From NCBI GenBank assembly GCA_034435955.1, contig DAOTWA010000009.1:31790-95789 (forward strand): a stretch of 64,000 bases of DNA. Direction: 5' to 3'. The notes under the pieces are model-generated. The model did not search any database. It was not told the DNA's origin and saw only the letters and a list, made by a program, of their open reading frames with translations. A program made the position numbers and the translations under genes. Numbering within the stretch: the stretch's first letter is position 1; every line of letters begins with the position of its first letter. The stretch is from DAOTWA01 sp034435955 (lineage in GTDB: Bacteria; Chloroflexota; Anaerolineae; Anaerolineales; Anaerolineaceae). This document shows, in pieces, positions 17,488 to 27,800 of this stretch.

Positions 17488-17493
17488 ATTATA
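17488..17493 (-). promoter_or_regulatory. -10 box for the prenyltransferase operon, possibly leaderless
   Basis: A perfect TATAAT (minus strand) ends only 6 bases before the ATG at 17481. The usual 6-7 base distance from the -10 box to the transcript start would put the first RNA base at the start codon. The six bases between read GGGAGC and could alternatively serve as a ribosome-binding site for a transcript that starts farther upstream. No convincing -35 box was found. Confidence 0.5.
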
Positions 17494-17535
17494 ATGTAGA
17501 TACTTTTGTCGAGATAAACGTCTGGACTTACAGAT

Positions 17536-18336
17536 ATGCAAAGGGAACGGTTGGATGTTGCGTTGGTGAATCGCGGGTTGGTAGAGAGCCGCGCACAGGC
17601 GCAACGCCTGGTGATGGCCGGCCAGGTGCGGGTAAACGGAGAACGGATGCTGAAGCCGTCCACACTGGTCGCGGCCGACGATGTGGTGGTGGTAGTGCAG
17701 GGGCCGAAATTCGTTTCTCGCGGGGGCGAGAAACTAGACGCGGCTCTGCAAGCCTTCGCGCTGCCGGTCGCCGGACGTACGTGCGCTGATGTGGGTGCCT
17801 CGACCGGCGGCTTCACCGATTGTCTGCTTCAGCATGGAGCAAGCAAGGTTTACGCCATCGATGTCGGTTACGGCGCCTTGCATTGGAAATTGCGCAGCGA
17901 TCCCCGCATTGTCAACATGGAACGCACCAATGCGCGTTTCATGGCGAAGCTCCCAGAGGCGGTGTCGCTGATCACCGTGGACGTATCGTTCATCTCGCTG
18001 CGGCAACTTCTGCCCGTATTCTGCGGGTGGTATGGGGAAAGCGGGGGCGATCTGATCGCGCTCGTCAAGCCACAGTTCGAGGCCGGGCGGGAGGAAGCCA
18101 GCCGCGGTCAGGGTGTCATCCGGAATTCTGCCATTCACCGGCGGGTGTTGATCGAGGTGCTGCGCAGCGCGGAGAAGACAGGTTATGGAGCAAGGGGGCT
18201 GATCGCTTCGCCGTTGAGGGGGCCGAAGGGGAATGTGGAATTCCTCGCCTGGTTGAGCTATCCCGGTCAGGTTGAGGCCGGGCTGGATATGCTGGTCGAG
18301 GAAGCCATCCGACAGGCGGCGGGAAAACCCGACTGA
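17536..18336 (+). CDS. tlyA: TlyA-family rRNA 2'-O-methyltransferase
   Basis: 266 residues. An N-terminal S4 RNA-binding domain (residues 1-60; LVESRAQAQRLVMAGQVRVNG) is followed by an FtsJ-like methyltransferase domain. The SAM-binding loop is DVGASTGGFTDCLL at about 88, followed by VYAIDVGYGALHWKLR, and VDVSFISL and ALVKPQFEAGR carry the expected Asp and Lys. TlyA methylates cytidines in 16S and 23S rRNA, and related proteins are sometimes annotated as haemolysins. The gene diverges from the prenyltransferase operon with 54 bases between starts. Confidence 0.94.
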   Translation: MQRERLDVALVNRGLVESRAQAQRLVMAGQVRVNGERMLKPSTLVAADDVVVVVQGPKFVSRGGEKLDAALQAFALPVAGRTCADVGASTGGFTDCLLQHGASKVYAIDVGYGALHWKLRSDPRIVNMERTNARFMAKLPEAVSLITVDVSFISLRQLLPVFCGWYGESGGDLIALVKPQFEAGREEASRGQGVIRNSAIHRRVLIEVLRSAEKTGYGARGLIASPLRGPKGNVEFLAWLSYPGQVEAGLDMLVEEAIRQAAGKPD

Positions 18337-18515
18337 CGTTGGATTGGGCCAAGAATTGTACGTGCGGCTGAGGGTTTCCTTTGGACGCACGGACAGGAGC
18401 TGATTCGCCCTTCGCGATAAAGTGGCAAGGGCGAGTGACGCGGAAGGGGCCGAAGGCCAGGAGCAGTCCGTGTTCTCCCAATCTGTCCGGTTATCGGTTA
18501 TACTACGGGCGGCTT

Positions 18516-20321
18516 ATGGGAGCGAAGATACGCAATTTTTGCATCATTGCGCATATCGATCACGGCAAGTCTACTCTGGCCGACCGGCTTCTGCAGATGA
18601 CCGGCACCATTCCCGAACGGGAAATGACCGAGCAGGTGCTGGATAACATGGAGCTGGAGCGCGAAAAGGGCGTGACGATCAAGGCTTCGGCGGTGCGCAT
18701 GATGTACACCGCTCGCGATGGCCAGACCTACGAATTAAACCTGATCGATACCCCCGGTCACGTAGATTTCAATTACGAAGTCAGCCGCGCGCTGGAGGCA
18801 TGTGAAGGGGCGCTGCTGGTGGTGGATGCAACCCAGGGCATCGAGGCGCAGACGCTGGCCAATTTGTATCTGGCGTTGGACGCGGATTTGACCGTCATTC
18901 CGGTGATCAATAAAATCGATCTGCCTTCCGCCCGGCCCGACGAAGTGGCGGCAGACCTGGAAAACCTGTTGGGAACGCCGGCCGATTCGATCCTGCGCAT
19001 CTCGGCCAAGGAAGGCACCAACATTGATCAGGTGCTTGAGGCGATTGTGGCGCAGGTGCCTCCGCCAAAGGGGACCGAAGACGCTCCCCTGCGGGCGTTG
19101 ATCTTTGACTCTCATTACGACGCTTACAAAGGTGTGGTGGCTTACGTGCGGGTGGTCGAAGGGAAAATCCTGCCTAGCGACACCCTGCGATTGATGGCGA
19201 CCAACAGCGAAGTCAGGCCGGTTGAGATTGGCATCTTCCAACCGGATCTGCGCCCGGTGGACCACCTAGCGGCTGGGGATGTGGGCTACGTGGCAACCGG
19301 ACTGAAGACCGTTTCGGAGTGCCGGGTGGGCGATACCATCACAAACGCAGCCCATCCGGCTGAACAACCTCTCCCCGGGTATCGCAAGGTCAAGCCAATG
19401 GTCTTCGCCGGCATTTATCCAGTCGAGGGTGAGGATTACGCCGATCTGAAGGATGCCCTGGAAAAGCTGCAGCTCAACGACGCTTCGCTGACCTTCGAGC
19501 CGGAGACCTCCCAGGCGCTGAATTTTGGTTTTCGCTGCGGCTTTTTGGGACTGTTCCACATGGATATCATCCAGGAACGCCTGGAGCGCGAGTACGACCT
19601 GGACATCGTGGTCACCGCGCCTTCGGTTGAGTACGAGGTGGTGCTGGTGACCGGAGAGGTGGTGCGCATCGCCTCGCCAGCGCGCCTGCCCGATGAGAGC
19701 AAGATCGCTGAAATCCGCGAACCCTGGATGCTGGTGGATGTGTTCAGCCCGACCGAATATTACGGGACGGTGATGGACCTGGCGATCAAGCGGCGCGGGA
19801 TCTTCAAGGCGCAGGAGTACCCGGCACCGAATCGGGTACAGCTCACCTTTGAGATCCCCCTTTCAGAGATTATCGTGGACTTCTTCGATCAGCTCAAGTC
19901 GCGCACGCGGGGGTATGCCTCGATGGATTATCAGTTTCTAGAATACAGGCCAGAGGACCTGGTAAAGCTGGAAGTGCTGGTCAACGACGAGCCGGTAGAT
20001 GCCCTGGCAGCCATCGTGCATCGCAAAGAAGCGTACCATAAAGGCCAGGCGCTGGTCAGCAAGCTGAAATCGATCATCCCGCGGCAACTGTTCGATGTGG
20101 CGGTGCAGGCTTCTGCGGCAGGGCGGGTGATTTCCAGGGCCAACATCAAAGCGGTGCGCAAAGACGTGCTGGCCAAGTGTTACGGCGGCGACATCACCCG
20201 CAAGAAGAAACTGCTGGAGAAACAAAAGCGCGGCAAAAAGCGTCTCAAAATGATAGGCAGCGTGGAAATACCCCAGGAGGCTTTTATGGCAATTCTGCGC
20301 CTGGAAGAGGAGACCAACTGA
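18516..20321 (+). CDS. lepA: Elongation factor 4 (LepA)
   Basis: 601 residues from the ATG at 18516 (MGAKIRNFCIIAHIDHGKST), the normal LepA length. The GTPase domain carries AHIDHGKST (G1), DTPGHVDFNYEVSR (G3) and NKIDLPSA (G4). Domain II, two EF-G-like domains and the LepA-specific C-terminal domain follow; the C-terminus includes VLAKCYGGDITRKKKLLEKQ. It binds ribosomes and affects initiation and elongation under stress. A TATACT box at 18499-18504 ends only 11 bases before the ATG, so the leader may be very short. Confidence 0.97.
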   Translation: MGAKIRNFCIIAHIDHGKSTLADRLLQMTGTIPEREMTEQVLDNMELEREKGVTIKASAVRMMYTARDGQTYELNLIDTPGHVDFNYEVSRALEACEGALLVVDATQGIEAQTLANLYLALDADLTVIPVINKIDLPSARPDEVAADLENLLGTPADSILRISAKEGTNIDQVLEAIVAQVPPPKGTEDAPLRALIFDSHYDAYKGVVAYVRVVEGKILPSDTLRLMATNSEVRPVEIGIFQPDLRPVDHLAAGDVGYVATGLKTVSECRVGDTITNAAHPAEQPLPGYRKVKPMVFAGIYPVEGEDYADLKDALEKLQLNDASLTFEPETSQALNFGFRCGFLGLFHMDIIQERLEREYDLDIVVTAPSVEYEVVLVTGEVVRIASPARLPDESKIAEIREPWMLVDVFSPTEYYGTVMDLAIKRRGIFKAQEYPAPNRVQLTFEIPLSEIIVDFFDQLKSRTRGYASMDYQFLEYRPEDLVKLEVLVNDEPVDALAAIVHRKEAYHKGQALVSKLKSIIPRQLFDVAVQASAAGRVISRANIKAVRKDVLAKCYGGDITRKKKLLEKQKRGKKRLKMIGSVEIPQEAFMAILRLEEETN

Positions 20322-20386
20322 CTTCGACGCCGACTAAAATATGAAAATGCTACAGATACCAACCAAGGAATTGAGGACCCATTTCA

Positions 20387-21415
20387 ATGCCCAGGAACTT
20401 CGTGATCACAGGTGGAGCCGGGTTCATCGGCTCCAATTACGTTGCCCGTTTGCTGCAGCGGGGGGAAAATGTTACGATCTATGACAACCTCTCGCGCGGG
20501 GGAGCGAAGACCAACCTCCGCTGGCTTCGAGAGACCTACGGCGAGCGCTCCTTCCGGCTGGTGGAAGGAGACGTCCGCGACTCGGCCCTGCTGACCTCTG
20601 TCATCAACGACGCTGACGTCGTGGTTCATCTGGCGGCGCAGGTGGCGGTGACCACCTCGGTTATTGCTCCCCGCGAAGATTTCGAGATCAATGCATTAGG
20701 TACGTTCAACGTACTTGAAGCGGCGCGCGCTTCAGGGCGCCGTCCGGCGGTCATCTATGCCTCCACCAATAAGGTGTACGGAGGAATGGAGAATGTAGGC
20801 GTGGTGCGGGATGCCAGCCGCTACCGATACCGGGATTTACCTGCCGGTATATCCGAAGAGCAGCCGCTGGATTTCCACTCGCCGTATGGCTGTTCAAAGG
20901 GTGCCGGCGACCAGTACGTGCGCGATTATCAGCGCATCTATGGACTTCCGACGGTGGTGATGCGCCAAAGCTGTATCTACGGACCGCGACAGTTCGGGGT
21001 GGAGGACCAGGGGTGGGTGGCCTGGTTCATCATAGCGGCGATCACCGGCAAGCCGATCACTATTTACGGGGACGGGAAACAGGTGCGCGATGTACTGTTT
21101 GTAGAGGACCTGTTGGACGCGTACGATGCGGCGCTGGCGAACCTGGACAAGGCCGCCGGTCAGATTTACAACGTTGGCGGCGGCCCATCGAATACCTTAG
21201 CCGTGTGGGCAGAATTCGGCCCGAAGCTAGAAAGCCTGCTCGGGAAAAAGATCGATGTCGGTTGGGGGGACTGGCGCCCCGGCGACCAGCCGGTATATAT
21301 CTCTGATATCACCAAGATACGCCGGGAGCTGGGCTGGGAGCCGCGCGTGGGCGTCGATGAAGGCATCCGACGCCTGTTCGATTGGGTCGCAGCCAACCGC
21401 ACGCTGTTCGCCTGA
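20387..21415 (+). CDS. NAD-dependent epimerase, CDP-paratose 2-epimerase-like
   Basis: 342 residues, extended short-chain dehydrogenase fold. The NAD-binding loop TGGAGFIGSNYVARLL is at the N-terminus and the catalytic YxxxK is in HSPYGCSKGAGDQYV. The blocks YASTNKVYGG, RQSCIYGPRQFG and EDQGWVAWFIIA are shared with CDP-paratose 2-epimerases (RfbE/TyvE branch) more than with GalE. The real sugar nucleotide is uncertain, because no CDP-sugar pathway genes accompany it. It begins the glycan block, and the glycosyltransferase that follows starts 6 bases after its stop. Confidence 0.85.
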   Translation: MPRNFVITGGAGFIGSNYVARLLQRGENVTIYDNLSRGGAKTNLRWLRETYGERSFRLVEGDVRDSALLTSVINDADVVVHLAAQVAVTTSVIAPREDFEINALGTFNVLEAARASGRRPAVIYASTNKVYGGMENVGVVRDASRYRYRDLPAGISEEQPLDFHSPYGCSKGAGDQYVRDYQRIYGLPTVVMRQSCIYGPRQFGVEDQGWVAWFIIAAITGKPITIYGDGKQVRDVLFVEDLLDAYDAALANLDKAAGQIYNVGGGPSNTLAVWAEFGPKLESLLGKKIDVGWGDWRPGDQPVYISDITKIRRELGWEPRVGVDEGIRRLFDWVAANRTLFA

Positions 21416-21421
21416 GGCCAG

Positions 21422-22591
21422 ATGCGCATCCTGATCGCTCTTACATATTATCGGCCGCATACCAGCGGCCTGACGATCTACGCCGAGCGACTGGCGAAGG
21501 CGCTGGTGCGTCGCGGTCACCAGGTGACGGTGCTGACCTCCCACTACGATAAGAGTACGCCGCTGGAAGAAGTCCAGGCGGGGGTGCGCATTTTACGCGC
21601 GCCGGTGCTTTTCCGGGTCAGCAAGGGGGTCATCATGCCTACCATCGGCTTGATGGCGACCCGCCTGGTGTTGGAGAACGACGTCGTTCACCTGCACCTG
21701 CCGCAATTCGATGCCGCCGGGATCGCCCTGCGCGGCCGGCTGTTCCGCAAACCCACGGTAGTGACGTACCACTGTGACCTGCGCCTGCCGGAAGGCCTGT
21801 TCAATCGTATCGTGGGGGCGGTAGTGCCGGTGATGAACAATCTGGCTGCCATCTTCGCGCACCGCATCGTCACGTACACGCAGGATTACGCCGAGCACTC
21901 CCCTTACACACGGCGCTACGCACATAAGGTGGCGATCATACCGCCGCCGGTCGAACTGCCCCCTGCCCGCGCCGATTCCATCGCCGAGTTTGCCAGAAAG
22001 CACAATCCGCAGGGGCGCCATCCGGTGATCGGGATGGCGGCGCGCTTCGCCACCGAAAAAGGGGTCGAGGTGCTGCTGGAGGCACTGCCGCGCGTGGTGG
22101 AGAAATATCCGCATGCGCTGGTATTGTTCTCGGGGCAGTATGAAAACGTACTCGGAGAAGAGGAGTATGCCCGGCGCTTAATGCCGATTATTCAAAAATA
22201 CCAGCAGAATGGGCAGTGGAAGTTTTTGGGGGTGTTGAATCCGGCCGAGATGTCCAGCTTTTACCCTAACCTGGACGTCCTGGTAGTACCAAGCCTTAAC
22301 TCGACCGAGTCTTTCGGCCTGGTGCAGATCGAAGCGATGATGAACAGCATTCCGGTGGTGGCATCGAATCTTCCCGGCGTGCGGCAACCGGTGCTGACGA
22401 CTGGCATGGGCTGCATCGCACCGGTCGGTGATGCAAATGGGCTGGCAGAAAGTCTGCTGGAAATCTTCAACAACCAGGAAAAATACCGCTGCGATGGTCG
22501 GGAGGTTGGAAAGCCGTACGATCCCGATTCGGTTGCGGCCAAGTACGAGGCGCTGTTCGAGGAGATTCGCAAAGAGTTGAAACGTGACTGA
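21422..22591 (+). CDS. GT4-type glycosyltransferase
   Basis: 389 residues, GT-B fold. The N-terminal half begins RILIALTYYRPHTSGLTIYAERLAKAL, typical of family 4. The C-terminal half has the donor-site pattern GMAARFATEKGVEVLLEAL, LGVLNPAEMSSFYPNLDVLVVPS and ESFGLVQIEAMMNSIPVVAS (the E-x7-E motif). It probably adds a sugar from a nucleotide donor to a lipid-linked acceptor on the cytoplasmic face. A GAGG site lies just before the ATG. The acceptor and donor are unknown. Confidence 0.9.
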   Translation: MRILIALTYYRPHTSGLTIYAERLAKALVRRGHQVTVLTSHYDKSTPLEEVQAGVRILRAPVLFRVSKGVIMPTIGLMATRLVLENDVVHLHLPQFDAAGIALRGRLFRKPTVVTYHCDLRLPEGLFNRIVGAVVPVMNNLAAIFAHRIVTYTQDYAEHSPYTRRYAHKVAIIPPPVELPPARADSIAEFARKHNPQGRHPVIGMAARFATEKGVEVLLEALPRVVEKYPHALVLFSGQYENVLGEEEYARRLMPIIQKYQQNGQWKFLGVLNPAEMSSFYPNLDVLVVPSLNSTESFGLVQIEAMMNSIPVVASNLPGVRQPVLTTGMGCIAPVGDANGLAESLLEIFNNQEKYRCDGREVGKPYDPDSVAAKYEALFEEIRKELKRD

Positions 22592-22648
22592 TCAGGGATT
22601 CAATAGAGACTGAACGGCTTTGGTAAAGCGGCTTCATGCGCTTCCGGA

Positions 22649-22676
22649 TTGATCCACATAATCCTGGCGGTATAAT
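22649..22676 (+). promoter_or_regulatory. Promoter with -10 box next to the start codon
   Basis: TTGATC at 22649-22654, a 16-base spacer and TATAAT at 22671-22676. The ATG of the following gene is at 22685, only 8 bases past the -10 box. The expected transcript start therefore falls within about two bases of the start codon, and there is no ribosome-binding site. A leaderless or near-leaderless mRNA is likely. Confidence 0.6.
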
Positions 22677-22684
22677 TTGAGCCT

Positions 22685-24838
22685 ATGAAAAACGGCGAGT
22701 TCGACGAACCGAGCGTACTCGATTACGTCAAAGACCGGTTGTCGTTTTGGAGGAAGCCCAGCATCCACATTCCGGTGCCGGGGGAGCCTGCTGAGCGGCC
22801 CTCTGTTCGGACAACGACACCCGAAGCGCCGACTGAAGCCCGCAGTGCGCCGCGTCTGGCAACCTGGCCATGGCGTTCGCTGGGGGCAATTTTCTTTGCC
22901 CTGATCGCGCAAGCTCTCTTGGAGCCAGGCAGACGCGAAGTGGTATGGGGGGTGATTGTATACTGGTACGCGGCCATCTTGGCAGTGTGGGCATATCTGC
23001 GCGGAGAATGGCATCTGGCGCCGCTGAAAGCCCAGGAAGAGCGTTACGATCCGCTAACCGTTCGCCGCAATCCCCTGCTGATCGGGTTGGGGCTGAGTGC
23101 ATTGGCCTTTGTGGCCTTTGGCAACGGCCGGTTCAATCTTATTAATACAAGCCTGTGGATCGCCGGGATCGCCCTGGTGGCGCGGGCGTTTTGGTCGAGC
23201 AGCTCTGGACCAGCGGTGTGGCTCGAACGCATCCGCGCCGCCATCGCGCGCGGGGAATGGCGTGTGACCCTCTCCGGGCGAACACTGCTGGCGCTTGCAG
23301 TGATCGCAGTGGCGTTGTTTTTCCGCTTTTATCGCCTGAACACGGTGCCGCTGGAGATGACCAGCGACCACGCCGAGAAGATGCTGGACATGTGGGACCT
23401 GATGCATGGACAGTATGAGATCTTCTTCCCGCGAAACACTGGGCGCGAGGCGGTCGGCTTTTACTGGCTGGCGGCGGTATTCGATCTCTTTGGCACCGGC
23501 TACACCTATTTGAGCCTCAAGATTGGCACCGCCCTGATGGGCTTTCTAACGCTGCCGTTTATTTATCTGCTGGGAAAAGAAATAGCCAACCGACGGGTGG
23601 GGATGTACGCCACTCTGTTCGCCGCTGTGGCGTACTGGCCGAACGTGGTCTCCCGAGTTGGCCTGCGCTTCCCCCTGTACATGCTTTTTACCGCACCGAC
23701 TCTCTACTACCTGGCGCATGGTTTGCGCACCATGCGGCGCAACGACTTCATTTGGGCGGGGATTTTTCTGGGTCTGGGCTTACAGGGATACTCATCTTTC
23801 CGCATTGTACCTTTTGTGGTCATCACGGCGGTGGCCATTTACCTGATCCACACCCGCTCCCGCTATCTTCAAGTCCAATCCATCTTCGGACTTTCGATCA
23901 TCGCTTTGATCTCGTTCCTGGTTTTCTTGCCGCTCTTTCGTTATACCCTATCCAATCCCGAGCAGGTATTTTACCGCTCGCTGACGCGCGTTGGCACATT
24001 GGAACATCCGTTGCCCGGATCACCGGTAATGATCTTTCTGAGCAACCTGTGGGAAGGCGTAACCATGTTCTTCTGGTCAGATGGACAGACCTGGCTGCAT
24101 TCGGTCCCGGGTCGTCCGGCGCTGGACGTGGCGGCGGCCGGGCTGTTCTTCCTCGGCGCGCTGCTCGTAGCGGTGCGCTGGATCCAACGAAGGAACTGGC
24201 AGGATTTATTTTGGATTGTCAGCATTCCATTGCTGTTGATGCCCTCGATTCTCTCGCTGGCCTTCCCGGGGGAAAACCCTTCCCTAAATCGGCCCAACGC
24301 CGCCATCATTCCGGTTTTCCTCCTCGTCGGGCTGGCCTTCGATGGACTGACCGGCGCGGTGGCGCAGTCATGGCGGGGAGCGGGTGGCAAGGCAGCGGCG
24401 GTAACCCTTGGGCTGGTATTGCTGGCCATGTCTTCGGCACAGAGCTACGATCTGGTTTTTAACCAATGGAACAGAATCCACCGTATGTCCACCTGGAACA
24501 GCTCTGAGATTGGCGGTGTGATCCGGGCGTTTGCGGAATCGGTGGGCACTCCCGACAGCGCCTGGGTCATTCCCTATCCTTATTGGGTGGACACACGTGT
24601 GGTGGGCATTGTGGCGGGCTATCCGACCAAAGACTATGCTCTCGATCCCAAGGAACTGGCTTCGACGGTCAGCTATCCGGAAGACAAACTGTTCATTCTT
24701 TACCCACAAGACCAGGCGAGCCTTCAGCAGCTGGAGATACTCTATCCAACAGGGGAGCTTTCGACCTACCATTCCCAGGAGCCAACCAAGGATTTCCTCA
24801 TGTTTTTCGTACCCCGGAAGAAGGCGGGTGCCCCATAA
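22685..24838 (+). CDS. GT-C (PMT/GT39-like) membrane glycosyltransferase
   Basis: 717 residues. A cytoplasmic N-terminus of about 60 residues (Pro-rich) is followed by roughly 12-13 hydrophobic segments and a short soluble C-terminal region of about 100 residues. The segment after the first membrane block, EMTSDHAEKMLDMWDLMHG, holds an acidic pair at the position of the catalytic aspartate in polyprenyl-phosphate-dependent GT-C enzymes. It is followed by NTGREAVGFYWLAAVF and the conserved GLRFPLYMLF block. It would use a polyprenyl-phosphate sugar outside the membrane, for instance for protein or polysaccharide glycosylation. The donor is unknown. First of four large membrane proteins in the block. 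Confidence 0.85.
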   Translation: MKNGEFDEPSVLDYVKDRLSFWRKPSIHIPVPGEPAERPSVRTTTPEAPTEARSAPRLATWPWRSLGAIFFALIAQALLEPGRREVVWGVIVYWYAAILAVWAYLRGEWHLAPLKAQEERYDPLTVRRNPLLIGLGLSALAFVAFGNGRFNLINTSLWIAGIALVARAFWSSSSGPAVWLERIRAAIARGEWRVTLSGRTLLALAVIAVALFFRFYRLNTVPLEMTSDHAEKMLDMWDLMHGQYEIFFPRNTGREAVGFYWLAAVFDLFGTGYTYLSLKIGTALMGFLTLPFIYLLGKEIANRRVGMYATLFAAVAYWPNVVSRVGLRFPLYMLFTAPTLYYLAHGLRTMRRNDFIWAGIFLGLGLQGYSSFRIVPFVVITAVAIYLIHTRSRYLQVQSIFGLSIIALISFLVFLPLFRYTLSNPEQVFYRSLTRVGTLEHPLPGSPVMIFLSNLWEGVTMFFWSDGQTWLHSVPGRPALDVAAAGLFFLGALLVAVRWIQRRNWQDLFWIVSIPLLLMPSILSLAFPGENPSLNRPNAAIIPVFLLVGLAFDGLTGAVAQSWRGAGGKAAAVTLGLVLLAMSSAQSYDLVFNQWNRIHRMSTWNSSEIGGVIRAFAESVGTPDSAWVIPYPYWVDTRVVGIVAGYPTKDYALDPKELASTVSYPEDKLFILYPQDQASLQQLEILYPTGELSTYHSQEPTKDFLMFFVPRKKAGAP

Positions 24839-24879
24839 AGCAGGTAAAATCAAAGACGGCAGGAATGGATCATTGGTGA

Positions 24880-27800
24880 ATGAGGCAGACAGAGTCAAGT
24901 AAAACAACCCCCAAAGCCTGGCTGTTTGACGCCCTGCTAGTCGCTATTTTATTGGTAGGGGCGTATTTACGTTTCATCGGCTTAAATTGGGACGACAATC
25001 AGCACCTACACCCGGACGAGCGCTTTCTCACCATGGTGGAAGGGGGCATCGAACCGGTAAAGAGCCTGGTCGAGTATTTCAATACGCAACTCTCCAGCCT
25101 GAATCCGAATAACCGCGGCTTCGGATTTTATGTCTATGGCGACCTGCCGATCTTTATCGTGCGCTATCTGGCCGAGTGGAGCGGGATGACCGGATATGAC
25201 AAGGTCTTCCTGCTTGGGCGCGCAGTGTCTGCCTCCCTCGATCTACTGACCGTTTTGCTGGTATTCCTGATCGCCGAACGGCTGTACAACCGGCGGGTTG
25301 GGTTGCTGGCAGCGGCCTTTTCCGCTCTGGCGGTGCTGCAAATCCAGCTCGCTCATTATTTCACCGTCGATTCCTTCACCCTGTTTTTCGGCACACTGGC
25401 TTTTTATTTCGCCGCGCGAGTGCAAACGGCATCAGCAAGGCGGATGGCTGCCAGTAATGGTCAAGGCGACCCGCCAACAAATGAAACGCAGATGGGTGAG
25501 CTTACCGATGGGCCCTCTGCGACCCTGGTCGAGCCGGTCAGGCTGACAAGAGCCCGGCCGCATCTGCTCGCAGATCTCAATAGCCTGACGCCCTATCTGC
25601 TTTTCGGATTGGCGCTGGGGTGCGCGGTGGCCTCGAAAGCCAGCGCGGCGCTCCTGGCATTCCTGCTGCCTATCGCGGCGGGTGTGCACTACATACAACT
25701 GCCGGAGGAAGAGCGAAAACGCGAAAGTGTGCTCATCTGGCGCAATCTAATTGTAGCCGGCGCTCTCAGCATTCTTGTATTCCGCGTCTTTCAACCCTAT
25801 GCTTTTAGCGGGCCAGGTTTCTTTGGTCTCACGCCCAATCCACAATGGCTGGCAAATTTGAAGGAACTGGCTGCCATGCAGCGCGGCGATGTGGATTTTC
25901 CCCCAGCGCTGCAGTGGGCACGCCGCCCGTTCCTGTTTGGAATCCAAAATCTGACCCTGTGGGGGCTGGGTCTGCCGTTGGGCATCCTGGTTTGGATCGG
26001 AGCCGCCTGGATGGCCTGGCGCATGCTCGCCGGAGAATGGAAAGATCACGTGCTGGTGTGGCTATGGCCGCTGGCGTTCATCATCGGCCAATCGCTCAGC
26101 TTCACCAAAACCATGCGCTACTATATACTGGTTTACCCATTCCTGGAGATCATCGCAGCATGGGCGATCGTGAAAGCCTGGGACATTGGCCGCAATCGGA
26201 TGAAAGGCCGCTGGCTGAGCTTCGCCGCAGCGGGATTGGGGACGGCGGTGTTGCTCGGAACCCTGGGATGGGCGTACGCTTTCACGCGCATTTATACCCG
26301 CCCGGTAACCCGCGTAGCGGCCACACAGTGGATTTATCAGAATGTTCCCGGCCCGGTCAATTTGCAGATCAAAACCGACTCGGGAGTGGTGAACCAGCCG
26401 CTGCCTTACGAGTACGAAGAGACGCTTTCCAGTCAACAACCTTACCTGCTGGCCTTTCACCTTTCCGCCGGCGGCTCACTGGCGCAGGTCAGCCTGTCAC
26501 AGGTGGCGCAGCTCTCTCAAACAGACGGGGCAGGAGAAAAGGCTCTAACCGTTAGCCTGCTGGCCGATTCCAATGGCCAGCCCATTGCACAGGGAGCATT
26601 GAGCGCCTCCTTCAAGCCGGAGGGCAATCCAAGTGGACAGACGGTCAGCGTGCCGCTAAGTCCGGCAGTGACGATACAAGCAGGGCAGACGTACTGGCTG
26701 CGCATCGAAGTGAGCGGCGGACAGGACCCGCTGCAGCTCAGCGGCCCGATTATGCTGGATTTTGCCAACGGTCAGGGGCTGGACCCCGTACCGTTGCCTT
26801 ATGCCTCGCATGGATTGCGCGTAGGCCAAAGCGACCAAATGGGATTCATCGCCTATGCCAGCGGGCAAATCGACCAGATCGTACTGGCACATGCGGTGGA
26901 TCGCGAAGCGGCGCCTGGCCAAAAGACACTGCAGCTTTCCCTGAACGGCGGCCCGGGCGGGCAGACGGCGACCGGTGTTGTGCAAGGCGATTTTCTGACC
27001 GGGAGCGATCTGCGCGGTCAGAGCTATACCGTTACTTTGGATCGTCCATTCGAGGTCATTCGCGGCCAGACGTATACCCTCACGATCAGCAATCTGAACG
27101 GGAAGGGCGCCATCGCCCTGTATGGCAGCAGTCCAGCTAACGAGAGCACCTGGGATGACGGTTTGCCGCTGCGCATGGACAATTTCGACGGCTATAGCGG
27201 GCTGTATCAAAATGATCTCAATTTCGAGATGTACTGGGATGACAACCAGGACAAGCTCAACCGGTTCATCACCACCCTGGATCAAGCCGATTATATATTT
27301 ATCACGTCCAACCGCCAGTGGGCTACGACGACGCGCGTGCCCGAGCGCTATCCCCTCACCACCGCGTATTACCGCGATCTTCTGGGCTGTCCACCACAAG
27401 ATGACCTGCTATGGTGCTACCGGTGGGCGCAGCCGGGCATGTTCCAGGGTAAGTTGGGCTTCCAGCTCGTTAAGGTATTCCAATCCGACCCAAACATTGG
27501 ACCGCTCGACATTAACGACCAGTCCGCCGAAGAGGCTTTTACCGTCTATGATCACCCCAAGGTGTTCATTTTCAAGAAAACGCCGGAGTACAGCAGTGCA
27601 CAGGTGCGCGCCTTGCTGGGGAGTGTGGACCTCTCGAACGTCATCCACGTCCTGCCGCGCGAGGTGCCACCCCATCCGATGACTTTGACGCTCACCACGC
27701 AGGAAGCGAGCATACAGCAGGCCGGTGGTACCTGGGTGCAGCTTTTCGATCCGGCATCGCTTCTCAACCGCTCTCAGCCGGCGGCCGCAATCGTGTGGTA

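Noticed and set aside
18362..18400. A terminator after tlyA (CGTGCG ... CGCACG)
   Set aside because: The stem is only six bases with a long loop and there is no T-run, so I do not call it a terminator.
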